19,780 nucleotides of DNA from JAKJGV01 sp964617565 (GCA_964617565.1 CAZTYH010000062.1:1-19780); one strand, 5' to 3'. Shown: positions 1-7,455, counted from the stretch's first letter. Notes: generated by a model from the letters alone, not told the origin. Program-made: numbers and translations.

Positions 1-569
1 CCGGAACCGGCGAGGTAAACGCCGCGGAATATCATGAGTCCGATGGCCTTGGCGGCTTTCTCGAAAAGATCGCGCAGCTTCTCATCGTAAACAGTGGATT
101 GGTCCGGGAAGCGCGGACCCCATGTGGGATCATGCGGACCGAGCAGCGGATTCGCGCCCATCAGATTGATGTGATCGTCAATGATCATCAGGTTCCCCGG
201 CCGCAGGTCGCCGCGAATGCCTCCCGCCGCGTTTGTGACGACCACCTGTGTCGCCCCCATGTTTTTCAGGAGATAGACGGGCAGGGCGATGGGGGGCCAG
301 CCTTCGCCTTCGTACCAGTGACGGCGGCCCTGGAAAATAAAGGTCTCAATGCCCGCTAATTCGCCCCATACAAGCCGTCCGGCGTGTCCGACCACGCCGG
401 GAGCGCCCATGCCGGGAATCTCGCCGTAGGACAACGCGCCGCGCTCTTTGAAGGCGGACACGACATCGCTCCAGCCCGATCCGCAGATCAATCCGCAAGA
501 GGGTTTGGCCTTGGGCCATTTACCCCGCACAAAGGACAGCGCCGACTCAAGTGTCTTGTGGTCCATCAT
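1..569 (-). CDS. punA: Purine nucleoside phosphorylase, C-terminus beyond window
   Basis: Trimeric-type purine nucleoside phosphorylase, cytosolic: cleaves inosine/guanosine and the deoxy forms with phosphate to free base and (deoxy)ribose-1-phosphate. Visible are 189 residues: the phosphate-binding CGSGWSDV near residue 29-36, GRRHWYEG at 81-88, TNAAGG at 112-117 and MIIDDHINLMG near 128-138, all family hallmarks. The rest (about 80-90 aa by family length) lies left of the window. The start ATG overlaps the stop of the upstream phosphorylase gene (TGATG), and a strong GGAGGTG ribosome site lies 5 nt before it; a second in-frame ATG follows immediately. It is the third gene of a deoB-pdp-punA operon, so its ribose-1-P product is the direct substrate of DeoB encoded upstream. 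Family assignment is firm; the exact base preference is not readable here. Confidence 0.95.
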   Translation of the reverse strand, partial: MMDHKTLESALSFVRGKWPKAKPSCGLICGSGWSDVVSAFKERGALSYGEIPGMGAPGVVGHAGRLVWGELAGIETFIFQGRRHWYEGEGWPPIALPVYLLKNMGATQVVVTNAAGGIRGDLRPGNLMIIDDHINLMGANPLLGPHDPTWGPRFPDQSTVYDEKLRDLFEKAAKAIGLMIFRGVYLAGS

Positions 570-1822
570 CACCGCACCTCCGAGAGAATCATGTCCGTTA
601 CGAGCGGAGGCGGCGGCGTGGCGTCATCCGAGATGGTGAACGCCGCATCAATCATCTGCCTCGCCTCGCGTAATTGTGCTTCATCGTTGGCGTGAATGAC
701 TGCAATCGGCTGGCCCTTCGCGACTTTTTCGCCTACCTTGAGGAGGTCCGACACGCCCACGGCAAAGTCCACGACATCGTCGGTTTTCTTTCTGCCAGCG
801 CCAAGGATGAGGCAGGCGCGGCCGATCTGGTCGGCATCCACGCCCGCGACCGTTCCTGCTTTCGAGGACGGCACCTCTTCCTTGATGGTCGCGAAAGGCA
901 TCAGGCGGTAATCGTCAATGACCTTCGGATTGCCGCCCTGCAGTTCGACCATCTTGCGGAAGATATCAAGCGCCTTGCCGGACTGGATATGCGACTGCAG
1001 GACGCCGAGTGCTTCCACGTGGTCCTGGGCCTTCCCGGCGAGCACGAGCATGCGCGCGGTGAGGGCCATGGTGAGTTCAACGATATCTTCGGGGCCCTTG
1101 CCCTTCAGCGTTTCGATGGATTCAATCACTTCGAGCGTGTTCCCGGCGGTGCGGCCGAGCGGCTGGTTCATGTCCGTGATCAGGGCGGCCATGCCTTTGC
1201 CCATGCGCACACCGACCTCGACCATATTGCGCGCGAGTTCCTGCGCGTCCTCAACGGTTTTCATGAACGCGCCCTTGCCCCATTTCACATCGAGCACGAG
1301 CGCGTCGAGCCCGGCCGCAAGCTTTTTGGACATGATGCTCGCGACAATGAGCGGAATGGAGGGGACGGTGGCAGTGACGTCGCGCAGGGCGTAGAGTTTC
1401 TTGTCGGCAGGCGCGAGCTGGCCGGTCTGGCCCGTGATGGAGCAGCCGCACTTTGCGACGACGCCGAGAAATTCACGGTCGCTGAGATTGGTGCGATAGC
1501 CGGGGATGGATTCCAGCTTGTCGAGTGTGCCGCCGGTGATACCGAGCCCGCGGCCGGAGATCATCGGGACGGCGATGCCGCAGCACGCGGCTAGGGGAGC
1601 GAGGATGAGTGAAATCTTATCGCCGATGCCGCCGGTGGAGTGCTTGTCGGCCTTGGGCAGCTTAATGCTGGAGGTATCCACGAGGTCGCCGGAGCGCATC
1701 ATGGCATCGGTGAGCACAGCCATTTCGTCGAGGGTCATGCCTTTGAAGTAGATCGCCATGGCCATGGCGGCCATCTGGTAGTCGGGGATATCGCCCTTCG
1801 AATAGCCGTTGATGAACCAGCG
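569..1822 (-). CDS. pdp: Pyrimidine-nucleoside (thymidine) phosphorylase, N-terminus lost in gap
   Basis: Phosphorolyses thymidine, uridine or deoxyuridine to base plus (deoxy)ribose-1-phosphate. The 417 visible residues begin RWFINGYSKGDIPDYQ, which in the family starts about 20 residues from the N-terminus, so the start codon lies inside the N run. Signature motifs are intact: the phosphate-binding KHSTGGIGDK (residues 60-69 of the visible part), SGRGLGITGGTLDKLESIPG (89-108) and the ADKKLYALRDVTATV segment. The C-terminal alpha/beta domain ends with LGAGRKKTDDVVDFAVG and a barrel-sandwich-like VGEKVAKGQPIAVIHAND. Overall it looks closer to the broad-specificity Pdp type than to E. coli DeoA, but I cannot separate them by eye. 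DVKWGKGAFM replaces the more usual DVKxGxGAFM. It follows deoB and overlaps punA by one base. Confidence 0.93.
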   Translation of the reverse strand, partial: RWFINGYSKGDIPDYQMAAMAMAIYFKGMTLDEMAVLTDAMMRSGDLVDTSSIKLPKADKHSTGGIGDKISLILAPLAACCGIAVPMISGRGLGITGGTLDKLESIPGYRTNLSDREFLGVVAKCGCSITGQTGQLAPADKKLYALRDVTATVPSIPLIVASIMSKKLAAGLDALVLDVKWGKGAFMKTVEDAQELARNMVEVGVRMGKGMAALITDMNQPLGRTAGNTLEVIESIETLKGKGPEDIVELTMALTARMLVLAGKAQDHVEALGVLQSHIQSGKALDIFRKMVELQGGNPKVIDDYRLMPFATIKEEVPSSKAGTVAGVDADQIGRACLILGAGRKKTDDVVDFAVGVSDLLKVGEKVAKGQPIAVIHANDEAQLREARQMIDAAFTISDDATPPPPLVTDMILSEVR

Positions 1823-1922
1823 NNNNNNNNNNNNNNNNNNNNNNNNNNNNNNNNNNNNNNNNNNNNNNNNNNNNNNNNNNNNNNNNNNNNNNNNNNNNNN
1901 NNNNNNNNNNNNNNNNNNNNNN
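1823..1922. other. Assembly gap, 100 N (real missing sequence)
   Basis: Exactly 100 N, a conventional placeholder for unknown size. The flanks are not duplicated, unlike the other gap. DeoB is cut at residue 362 of a family length near 390, and Pdp lacks about 20 N-terminal residues. If the genes are simply adjacent, the missing DNA is about 130-200 nt. It should contain the deoB stop and the pdp ribosome site and start. Confidence 0.95.
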
Positions 1923-3010
1923 CCAAGGCTGCGACCGTTTCGTCCCGGCTGATACGCGATGAGGGGAACGCACTCGCGGGTGTGGTCGCTGCCTTGATAG
2001 GTCGGATCGTTGCCATGATCCGCTGTGATAATCAGCAAATCCTCGCTGCCGAGCAGCGGGAGGTAGCTTTCCAGCCACTTGTCTGTCTGCATCAGGGAAT
2101 CCGCATAGCCTTGCGCATCGCGGCGGTGGCCGTAGAGCATGTCGAAGTCAATGTAGTTGGTGAAGATCAGGCCGCGCTTTTTCTCTCTTGTCCATTTCGC
2201 CACCTGCTCCTGCGAAGTCAGGTTGTTCCCGGTGTGTTCCGATTCTGTGATGCCGCGATGCGCGAAGATGTCTTCGATTTTGCCGACGGCGTAGACGGGA
2301 ACGCCGCCGTCGGTGAGACGTTCGAGAATGGTCTTTTCTTCCGGCTTGAACGCAAAGTCGCGCCGGTTCTCCGTGCGCTTGAACGCGCCGGGGGTGCCGA
2401 GGAAGGGGCGGGCGATGACGCGGCCGACCTTGTATTTGTCGCACAGCTCTCGAGCGATTTCGCAGGCCTTGTAGAGCTCCTGGATCGGCACGACTTCTTC
2501 GTGCGAGGCGATCTGGAAAACGGAATCGGCGCTGGTATAGGCGATCCATTTGCCGGATTTCATGTGCTCGGCGCCGAGTTCGTCGAGGATGACCGTGCCA
2601 CTGGAAGCCTTGTTGCCGAGAATCTTACGGCCCGTGCGCTGCTCGAACGCCTGTACGAGGTCGGGCGGGAAGGACGGGTAATCGGGCGGGAAGACGTGAA
2701 AGCCGGGGCGTATCTCGAGTCCGGCGATTTCCCAGTGCCCGGTAACGGTGTCCTTGCCTTCGGAGACCTCCTGCATGGCCCCGTAGCCGGCGATCGGGTT
2801 CGGGACGGGATCAACGCCCTTGATCTGTTTGCCGCCGGGGATAACGCCGGGGATGTTGCCGAGTCCCATGGATTGGAGGGTGGGGAGCTTGAGCCCGCCG
2901 ACCGCTTCGGCGATATGGGGAAGGGTGGCGGCTCCTGCGTCTCCGTAGTCCGCCGCATCAGGTGAGGGGCCAGCGCCGACCGAATCGAGAATGATCAGAA
3001 TGGCTTTCAT
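1923..3010 (-). CDS. deoB: Phosphopentomutase DeoB, C-terminus lost in gap
   Basis: Interconverts (deoxy)ribose-1-phosphate and (deoxy)ribose-5-phosphate; an alkaline-phosphatase-superfamily di-manganese enzyme of the cytosol. 362 residues are visible. Metal-site residues match the Bacillus enzyme pattern: D9 in ILDSVG, D290 and H295 in DFDMLYGHRRD, D331/H332 in ITADHGND, and H343 in SDHTRE. KDTVTGHWE (86-94) carries the conserved phosphothreonine. About 25-30 C-terminal residues are missing in the N gap. The ATG at 3010 gives the canonical MKAILIILDSVG start. No Shine-Dalgarno is visible before it, and a TACAAT box lies only about 11 nt upstream, suggesting a near-leaderless mRNA. It is the first gene of the nucleoside operon. 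Its deoxyribose-5-P product is the substrate of the DERA domain encoded in the BMC operon 8 kb away. Confidence 0.96.
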
Positions 3011-3020
3011 GGCTGGACAT

Positions 3021-3049
3021 ATTGTAGCCCAGAACCGGGGGAGAGTAAA
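3021..3049 (-). promoter_or_regulatory. Candidate sigma70-type promoter of deoB-pdp-punA
   Basis: On the minus strand TTTACT (3049-3044), a 17-nt spacer and TACAAT (3026-3021). Transcription would start near 3014, only a few bases before the deoB ATG at 3010. The boxes match consensus at 4 and 5 of 6 bases with ideal spacing. The real sigma-factor preference of this organism is unknown. Confidence 0.4.
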
Positions 3050-3057
3050 GGAGGAGG

Positions 3058-3102
3058 GATACCCGGCTTCGCCCGGAAGCTTTGCCGCGGCAATCGAGAT
3101 GC
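3058..3102. repeat. 45-bp GC-rich dispersed repeat, copy 1 (upstream of deoB)
   Basis: Matches 12341-12385 at 40 of 45 positions in the same orientation. It contains nested inverted repeats: GCTTC pairing with GAAGC, and the palindrome GCCGCGG(C). The core reads CCCGGCTTCGCCCGGAAGC. It lies 48 nt upstream of deoB; the other copy lies 106 nt upstream of the RpiB-DERA fusion gene. It may be a REP-like intergenic element or a shared regulatory site. Confidence 0.75.
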
Positions 3103-3138
3103 GGGGAGCGGGGCAGGCACGCGAAAGGCACGAAAAAG

Positions 3139-3456
3139 GGGAATAAAGAATAAATTAACCACGGAGTACACGGAGAGCACGGGGAGGAGAAGAAGTTGAC
3201 CGCAGATTACGCGGATGAGCACGGATAGTGGTTGATTGGGGATTGGTGACCTCTGTCGTCCCAGTCATCCCAAATTCGCGTTAATTCGCGTTAATTCGCG
3301 GTTCAACTTCTTTGCCCACAGATTACGCGGATTCACACAGATATCGGAGGAAAACTACGAAATACACGAATGGGGGAAGAAGGCTGAAATGTGACCACGG
3401 AGGAAACGGAGAAGAGAAGAAGTTGACCGCAGATTGCGCGGATAGCGCGGATTGGG
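3139..3456. repeat. Cluster of degenerate short repeats in a gene-free stretch
   Basis: The 617-nt interval 3011-3627 holds no convincing gene. Direct copies of a 29-nt unit (AGAAGAAGTTGACCGCAGAT core) occur at 3188-3216 and 3415-3443 with one mismatch. Each is preceded by a CCACGGAG...CGGAGA segment (from 3140 and 3396). A third related stretch, CACAGATTACGCGGATT, starts near 3317. An inverted copy of the AGAAGTTGA-CCGCG part lies at about 3297-3311. The short open frames here encode only low-complexity translations of these repeats. Confidence 0.8.
3272..3302. repeat. 10-bp tandem repeat, TTAATTCGCG x3
   Basis: Three successive units of TTAATTCGCG (the first partial, as AAATTCGCG), running into GGTTCAACTTCT, which is the inverted copy of the neighbouring AGAAGTTGA repeat. 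Confidence 0.85.
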
Positions 3457-3564
3457 GAGAAGAGCGGGGGGCATTGAACATCCAACGCTGAACAGTGAAT
3501 GGAGGCTCGAGATTTTCCAGGAGGGTGAGATACGGATCGTAGTCCAGCGGCAGGGAATTGAATA

Positions 3565-3593
3565 TTGCTGGCGCGCGGGGGAAAACGTATCAT
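3565..3593 (+). promoter_or_regulatory. Candidate promoter of the PSD-like/ankyrin operon
   Basis: TTGCTG (3565-3570), 17-nt spacer, TATCAT (3588-3593; 5 of 6 to the -10 consensus). The predicted start near 3600 gives a leader of about 28 nt carrying a strong AGGAGGT ribosome site at 3618-3624, three bases before the ATG at 3628. Confidence 0.4.
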
Positions 3594-3627
3594 GAGATAT
3601 CACTAGGACGGGGTTATAGGAGGTCTT

Positions 3628-4959
3628 ATGCGAACGACCAGGATCTGCTTTGTTCTTTCTTTCTGTCTTCTTGCTTTTCCGATTGTGTTTGCTGAGACGG
3701 CGGTTAAACCACCGCCTTATCGCGTGGGCCAATGGCTGGCGTCCGACCAGCAGGTTTTGGATCAATGGATCGCCGGCTTGATCCGGGAAACGGAGGCAGC
3801 CGACAGGTCCCTGTTACCCGTTATCCAGGAATTCAAGGAGCTGATTGAAGACGATGCGGAAATCTACATGTTATTTAACGAGATGTTCCGGCAGGTTCCG
3901 CGCAAGCCCCCGTACCTCAACGATCCGACCGGTAAGCCGCAGATACGCGACTATCATCACATGCTGCAACTGCTCAACCGGATCATGACCACGGCGCCGG
4001 AGTTCAACAAGACGGGGCTGGTGGGATTTCCCATCAACGCGATCCTCGATTGGCCGATGGGCACGCAGGCCGGGGCTTCCGCATTTCTGAACAAGAAGGT
4101 CAACCGCCAGTTGAAGAAGATACTGGAACACTGGGCGGTGTTTCTGGGTTCGCCTGACTCTACCTACGTGTTGAGCGACGATCCCGAGTCCGGCTGGTTT
4201 GGACGGGATGCGCAAGCAGCGATGCCCACATTCGTGGAGGACTTTGAGTGCGATCCCGAGGAGCCTCATCATGGTTTTGTCTCCTGGGATGATTTCTTCA
4301 CCCGGCAGTTTCGCGAAGGGCGGCGGCCAGTGGCTGCGCCGGATGACGAGAACGTGATTGCGAACTCATGCGAGTCGGCGCCGTACCGCATCGCGAAGAA
4401 CGTCAAGCTTCGTGACAGATTCTGGATCAAGGCACAGCCGTATTCGCTCTATCACATGCTGGACGGCGATCCGCTGGTCGAGCGATTCGCGGGGGGGACC
4501 GTTTACCAGGCTTTCCTGAGCGCGTTGAGCTACCATCGGTGGCACAGCCCGGTCAGCGGACGGATCGTGAAGACACGGGTTGTGGACGGATCCTATTACG
4601 CGGAAGCGTTATCCGAAGGATATGATGACGCGGGTCCAAATGAGTCGCAGGGCTACATCGCGCAGGTCGCGGCGCGGGCGATCATCTTCATCGAGGCCGA
4701 CAACCCGGCGATCGGTCTGATGTGCTGCGTTTTCATCGGCATGGCCGAGGTTTCTTCGAACGAGATCACCGTGTACGAGGGGCAGCATGTGAAGAAGGGC
4801 GATCAGTTGGGCATGTTCCACTTCGGCGGCTCGACGCATTGCCTGATCTTTCAGCCGCATGTGCAGCTTGAGTTCGATCTGCACGGCCAGGCTCCGGGGC
4901 TGCATTCTGAAAACATACCTCTTCGGGAGCGAATCGCGACGGTGGTGGAAAGTGAATGA
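3628..4959 (+). CDS. Exported phosphatidylserine decarboxylase / PsiD-like pyruvoyl decarboxylase
   Basis: 443 aa. Residues 1-23 form a Sec signal peptide (basic MRTTR, a hydrophobic run, then FAETA). Residues about 40-200 look like the N-terminal extension of PsiD-like decarboxylases. The C-terminal half is the PSD catalytic fold, with YHRWH at 302-306 (catalytic-His region) and FGGST at 399-403. In this family the backbone is cut before the Ser (here S402), turning it into a pyruvoyl group. The PSD-typical PADG aspartate motif is not seen; the matching place reads NSCESAPYRIA, which I associate with the PsiD-like branch. The substrate could therefore be an amino acid or amine precursor rather than phosphatidylserine. 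Start choice is fixed by AGGAGGT at 3618-3624. The stop overlaps the next ATG (ATGA), so the ankyrin protein is translationally coupled. Export of such an enzyme is unusual. Confidence 0.85.
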   Translation: MRTTRICFVLSFCLLAFPIVFAETAVKPPPYRVGQWLASDQQVLDQWIAGLIRETEAADRSLLPVIQEFKELIEDDAEIYMLFNEMFRQVPRKPPYLNDPTGKPQIRDYHHMLQLLNRIMTTAPEFNKTGLVGFPINAILDWPMGTQAGASAFLNKKVNRQLKKILEHWAVFLGSPDSTYVLSDDPESGWFGRDAQAAMPTFVEDFECDPEEPHHGFVSWDDFFTRQFREGRRPVAAPDDENVIANSCESAPYRIAKNVKLRDRFWIKAQPYSLYHMLDGDPLVERFAGGTVYQAFLSALSYHRWHSPVSGRIVKTRVVDGSYYAEALSEGYDDAGPNESQGYIAQVAARAIIFIEADNPAIGLMCCVFIGMAEVSSNEITVYEGQHVKKGDQLGMFHFGGSTHCLIFQPHVQLEFDLHGQAPGLHSENIPLRERIATVVESE

Positions 4960-6682
4960 GCGCGGGAGATAAGTCTATCTTTGCGAAGAAATCTGCATTC
5001 GGCATGGCGGCATTCCTGGTTGCGGTGTTTCTTGCGCCGATGTGCCAGGCCAAGGGCCTTGAGGAACTTTGCGGCACATACATTTACAGGATGGAGCATT
5101 CCTCGGAGTACGAAATCTGCTCTGGCCGTGAACTGGTGACGTTCAACGGCATCAGCAACAATTCGCCCGTACGTGTCGTGCTTCACGGGAACCGCAAGCT
5201 CTTCTTCGTCTATCCGATGCCGAGCGGTTCTTATTGCGTGAAGGGTGTTGATCTGATTCCGGAGGACCATCGGGAGGGACGGATTGTTCGCGCCGGATCA
5301 GGCCGCGCCGCGTCGGGTGTGCATATGCTGGGATGGAGCGGGACCATACACAGCAGAAAACGAATTTACAGGGATTGGAAAAAGAACCTTCTTCTGGATT
5401 CCAAGTTCAAGCAGTGGCAAATGGTGTTTTTCCTTCCTGTGCCGCTTCCGAATACGGAAGAGACGGTCACCAAGCTCATCAGGGCTGACGATGGCTATCA
5501 TGATAGAGCGTTGGACGCGTTCCTTCGCAGCTACGACTTCGATACGGATCCACAAAATGTGTCGGCGCATCCCTCCGAAGCATCTCCGCCTGCTCCCCAA
5601 GTTGACGATCCATACAGAACTTTTAAGTTCAATCTCTTCAATGTAAATTCCACGTACNNNNNNNNNNNNNNNNNNNNNNNNNNNNNNNNNNNNNNNNNNN
5701 NNNNNNNNNNNNNNNNNNNNNNNNNNNNNNNNNNNNNNNNNNNNNNNNNNNNNNNNNTGACGATCCATACAGAACTTTTAAGTTCAATCTCTTCAATGTA
5801 AATTCCACGTACCGCGACGCGACGGAATTCAAGCGACTCCTTCAAGAACAACCTGGTTTTGCGCAGAGCAACCCCGATTTCCTTTTTGAGTGTCCCGTCA
5901 AGGCATGCAACTGGCGTACAGATAAATTCCGGATGTTGCTGGATCATGGGTTCGATGTTAACCGGCGCTCAAAGGAGGGAACTCCGCTGCTGATGTTTGT
6001 TTTGACCGGAGAAAATGTGGTGTATCCGGATGAGGTGCTGGCCCTCTTGCTGAATCGGAACGTGGCGGTTAATGCATGCGACTCACATGGGGATACGGCG
6101 CTGCACCTGGCCACGAATCCCAAACAGGTTAGGATGCTGCTCGACGCAGGTGCAAACGCCGGAGCGTTCAACTATGCAGGAGCGCGCCCCATTGACACAT
6201 GGATAGAGCGGGGTGGCGATCTTGAAACAGCCCGGCTGTTGATCGAATCCATGCCTGGAAAGAAGCCCCTTGGGAATACGCCCGGCCTGATACATGCGGC
6301 GTATCTGTGGAATGCAGAGATGATACGACTACTGCTCTCAAGGGGTGCAGATATCCAGTCCACTGACGTACGCGGTCGGACGGCGTTGCACGGGATTGCG
6401 TCTAAATATGGAGTGCGGGTTGATCCTGAATTTGAATATAGCAAGCCGGTCACCCTGCTATTGGAGGCGGGCGCCATCGTTGATGCCAGGGCGAAAGATG
6501 GAACGACTCCTTTGCTTCAGGCCGTGGATTCCCAGAATTATACTGTGGCATCCATGTTGCTGAAGCGCGGGGCGGACCCGAATGCGATTAACTCAAGGGG
6601 TGTGACCCCGCGTGACATGGCGCGATATCGCGGTGACAAGCAGATGCAACAACTCCTGAAGGAGTGGGCGAGGAAGCGCTAG
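4956..6682 (+). CDS. Exported ankyrin-repeat protein (523 aa once the false gap is removed)
   Basis: The frame starts ATG at 4956 inside the stop of the decarboxylase gene. Residues 1-32 are a signal peptide (SAFGMAAFLVAVFLAPMCQA). Residues 33-234 are an unrecognised domain with Cys residues, possibly envelope-facing. Bases 5603-5657 are repeated exactly at 5758-5812 around 100 N. Joining 5657 to 5813 keeps the frame: 702 nt plus 870 nt, giving 523 aa and a TAG stop. Residues about 235-520 then form ankyrin repeats: MLLDHGFDVN, ALLLNRNVAVNACDSHGDTALHLA, RMLLDAGANA, RLLLSRGADIQSTD, LLLEAGAIVDARAKDGTTPLL and MLLKRGADPNAINSRGVTP. Left uncorrected, the gap makes it look like two broken genes. The likely role is protein binding, perhaps of the co-expressed decarboxylase; that is inference. 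Confidence 0.88.
5603..5812. other. False 100-N gap flanked by an identical 55-bp contig overlap
   Basis: Bases 5603-5657 and 5758-5812 are identical over all 55 positions, separated by N at 5658-5757. This is what two de Bruijn contigs sharing a terminal k-mer (k=55) look like when scaffolded without merging. Deleting 155 nt restores one open frame across the junction. Confidence 0.95.
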
Positions 6683-6715
6683 TGTCGTGTCCGATCGATT
6701 GCTCTATCCACCATA

Positions 6716-6783
6716 CTCGTACACCTGCTCCTGAACGCAAATCTCCGCTGCTTGAAATCGCGCCCAACGTGTACGAGCAGGTG
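6716..6783. repeat. Two overlapping, mutually exclusive 9-bp inverted repeats between convergent operons
   Basis: CTCGTACAC (6716-6724) is complementary to GTGTACGAG (6769-6777), and CACCTGCTC (6722-6730) is complementary to GAGCAGGTG (6775-6783). The arms overlap by three bases, so only one stem can form at a time. The element lies in the 122-nt interval between the ankyrin gene and the last BMC-P gene, which converge. There is no U-tract, so it is not a classic terminator. Confidence 0.7.
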
Positions 6784-6804
6784 GAAGAGTACGTTGAACC
6801 AACT

Positions 6805-7071
6805 TTACCCCGCCTGGTCCACAATCCCAACGATGAGGGTGCGGACGGGGGCGTCGCTGGAGTCAAGAATCTGGCGGGCGCTGTTGCCTTCATCCAGCAC
6901 GAGCACGACATCGCCGATGCCGGAATCCACGCTGCGGTCGAGGGCGATCACGTAGTCGCCGGTGAGCGTGCCATCCGCTTTCATCTTCTCGACGATCATC
7001 ATCTTCTTTCCATCGAAGTAGCGATGGTTGATCGTCGAGTCTATCGAACCTATGACGGTGCCGAGGATCAT
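6805..7071 (-). CDS. BMC-P pentameric shell vertex protein (EutN/CcmL), third copy
   Basis: 88 aa, the family's usual length. It begins MILGTVIGSIDSTINH and ends VRTLIVGIVDQAG, the canonical EutN/CcmL start and end. Central motifs are DYVIALDRSVDSGIGDVVLVLDEG and NSARQIL, the latter equal to the GxSAR stretch of the family. Pentamers cap the twelve vertices of the microcompartment shell. It is the last gene of the BMC operon, 98 nt after the second BMC-P. That spacer is occupied by an 8-bp-period inverted repeat, and no Shine-Dalgarno is visible: the bases before the ATG read CAGTCCATCTTCTC. Expression may therefore be low or depend on coupling. The start is supported by family alignment rather than by a ribosome site. 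Confidence 0.93.
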   Translation of the reverse strand: MILGTVIGSIDSTINHRYFDGKKMMIVEKMKADGTLTGDYVIALDRSVDSGIGDVVLVLDEGNSARQILDSSDAPVRTLIVGIVDQAG

Positions 7072-7086
7072 GAGAAGATGGACTGC

Positions 7087-7177
7087 TGGAGTGGTGGAGT
7101 GGTGGAGTGATGGAGGAAATAATAGAAACTGGACCTGATATGCTTTCTTCCCATTACTCCAGTACTCCTTTACTCCA
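7087..7177. repeat. Inverted pair of 8-bp tandem-repeat arms between two BMC-P genes
   Basis: Plus-strand arm 7087-7116 is TGGAGTGG repeated about 3.75 times. The opposite arm, read on the minus strand from 7177 to 7151, is TGGAGTAA, AGGAGTAC, TGGAGTAA, TGG. On the operon mRNA the arms can pair, with the inner 11 bases matching at 10 positions around a 34-nt loop. The arm at 7151-7177 includes the last Glu codon, most of the last Leu codon and the stop codon of the upstream BMC-P gene. Confidence 0.8.
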
Positions 7178-7448
7178 ATCCGCTGCTGTTCAGATTATCC
7201 ACTATTCCGACGACGGAGTGATCCACAGGCACGAACCACGGGTCAAGAAGCAGCGCGGCCTCGCGTCCGCCTTCGTAATAGACCATTTCGCCGGGACCAG
7301 CCATACGGGTTGCGTCCGCCGCCACGAGTGCTTTGCCTTTCGGATTACCTTTCTTGTCGAGCGGTTGGATCCAGAGCATCGGCACCGTTTCCAAGCCTTC
7401 ATACACCTGGCTTACAACCACGCGCCCTATGACTCGTCCGAGAAACAT
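7170..7448 (-). CDS. BMC-P pentameric shell vertex protein (EutN/CcmL), second copy
   Basis: 92 aa. It starts MFLGRVIGRVVVSQVYEGLE and contains LWIQPLDKKG, ALVAADATRMAGPGEMVYYEGG, REAALLL and VPVDHSVVGIVDNLN, a standard EutN/CcmL vertex protein. From memory it resembles the Haliangium ochraceum pentamer. The frame is open for 17 more codons upstream, but that extension lies inside the preceding BMC-T gene. The conserved MxLGxV start at 7448 comes 7 nt after the BMC-T stop, with GGAG about 10 nt upstream, so 7448 is chosen. The last two codons and stop (LE-TAA) lie at the edge of an inserted-looking tandem repeat, so the original C-terminus may have been altered. Confidence 0.94.
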   Translation of the reverse strand: MFLGRVIGRVVVSQVYEGLETVPMLWIQPLDKKGNPKGKALVAADATRMAGPGEMVYYEGGREAALLLDPWFVPVDHSVVGIVDNLNSSGLE

Positions 7449-7455
7449 TACGATC

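Noticed and set aside
569..3010. An apparent 813-codon DeoB-pyrimidine phosphorylase fusion
   Set aside because: The frame is continuous only because 100 N happen to keep phase. DeoB is cut short of its normal C-terminus and the phosphorylase lacks its N-terminus, so these are two genes around a gap of unknown size.
3139..3456. Possible CRISPR array
   Set aside because: The repeats are irregular in length, spacing and orientation, no unique spacers of constant size exist, and no cas gene is present.
3007..3593. Short minus-strand open frames in the deoB upstream region
   Set aside because: They translate the degenerate repeats and have no family features or ribosome sites.
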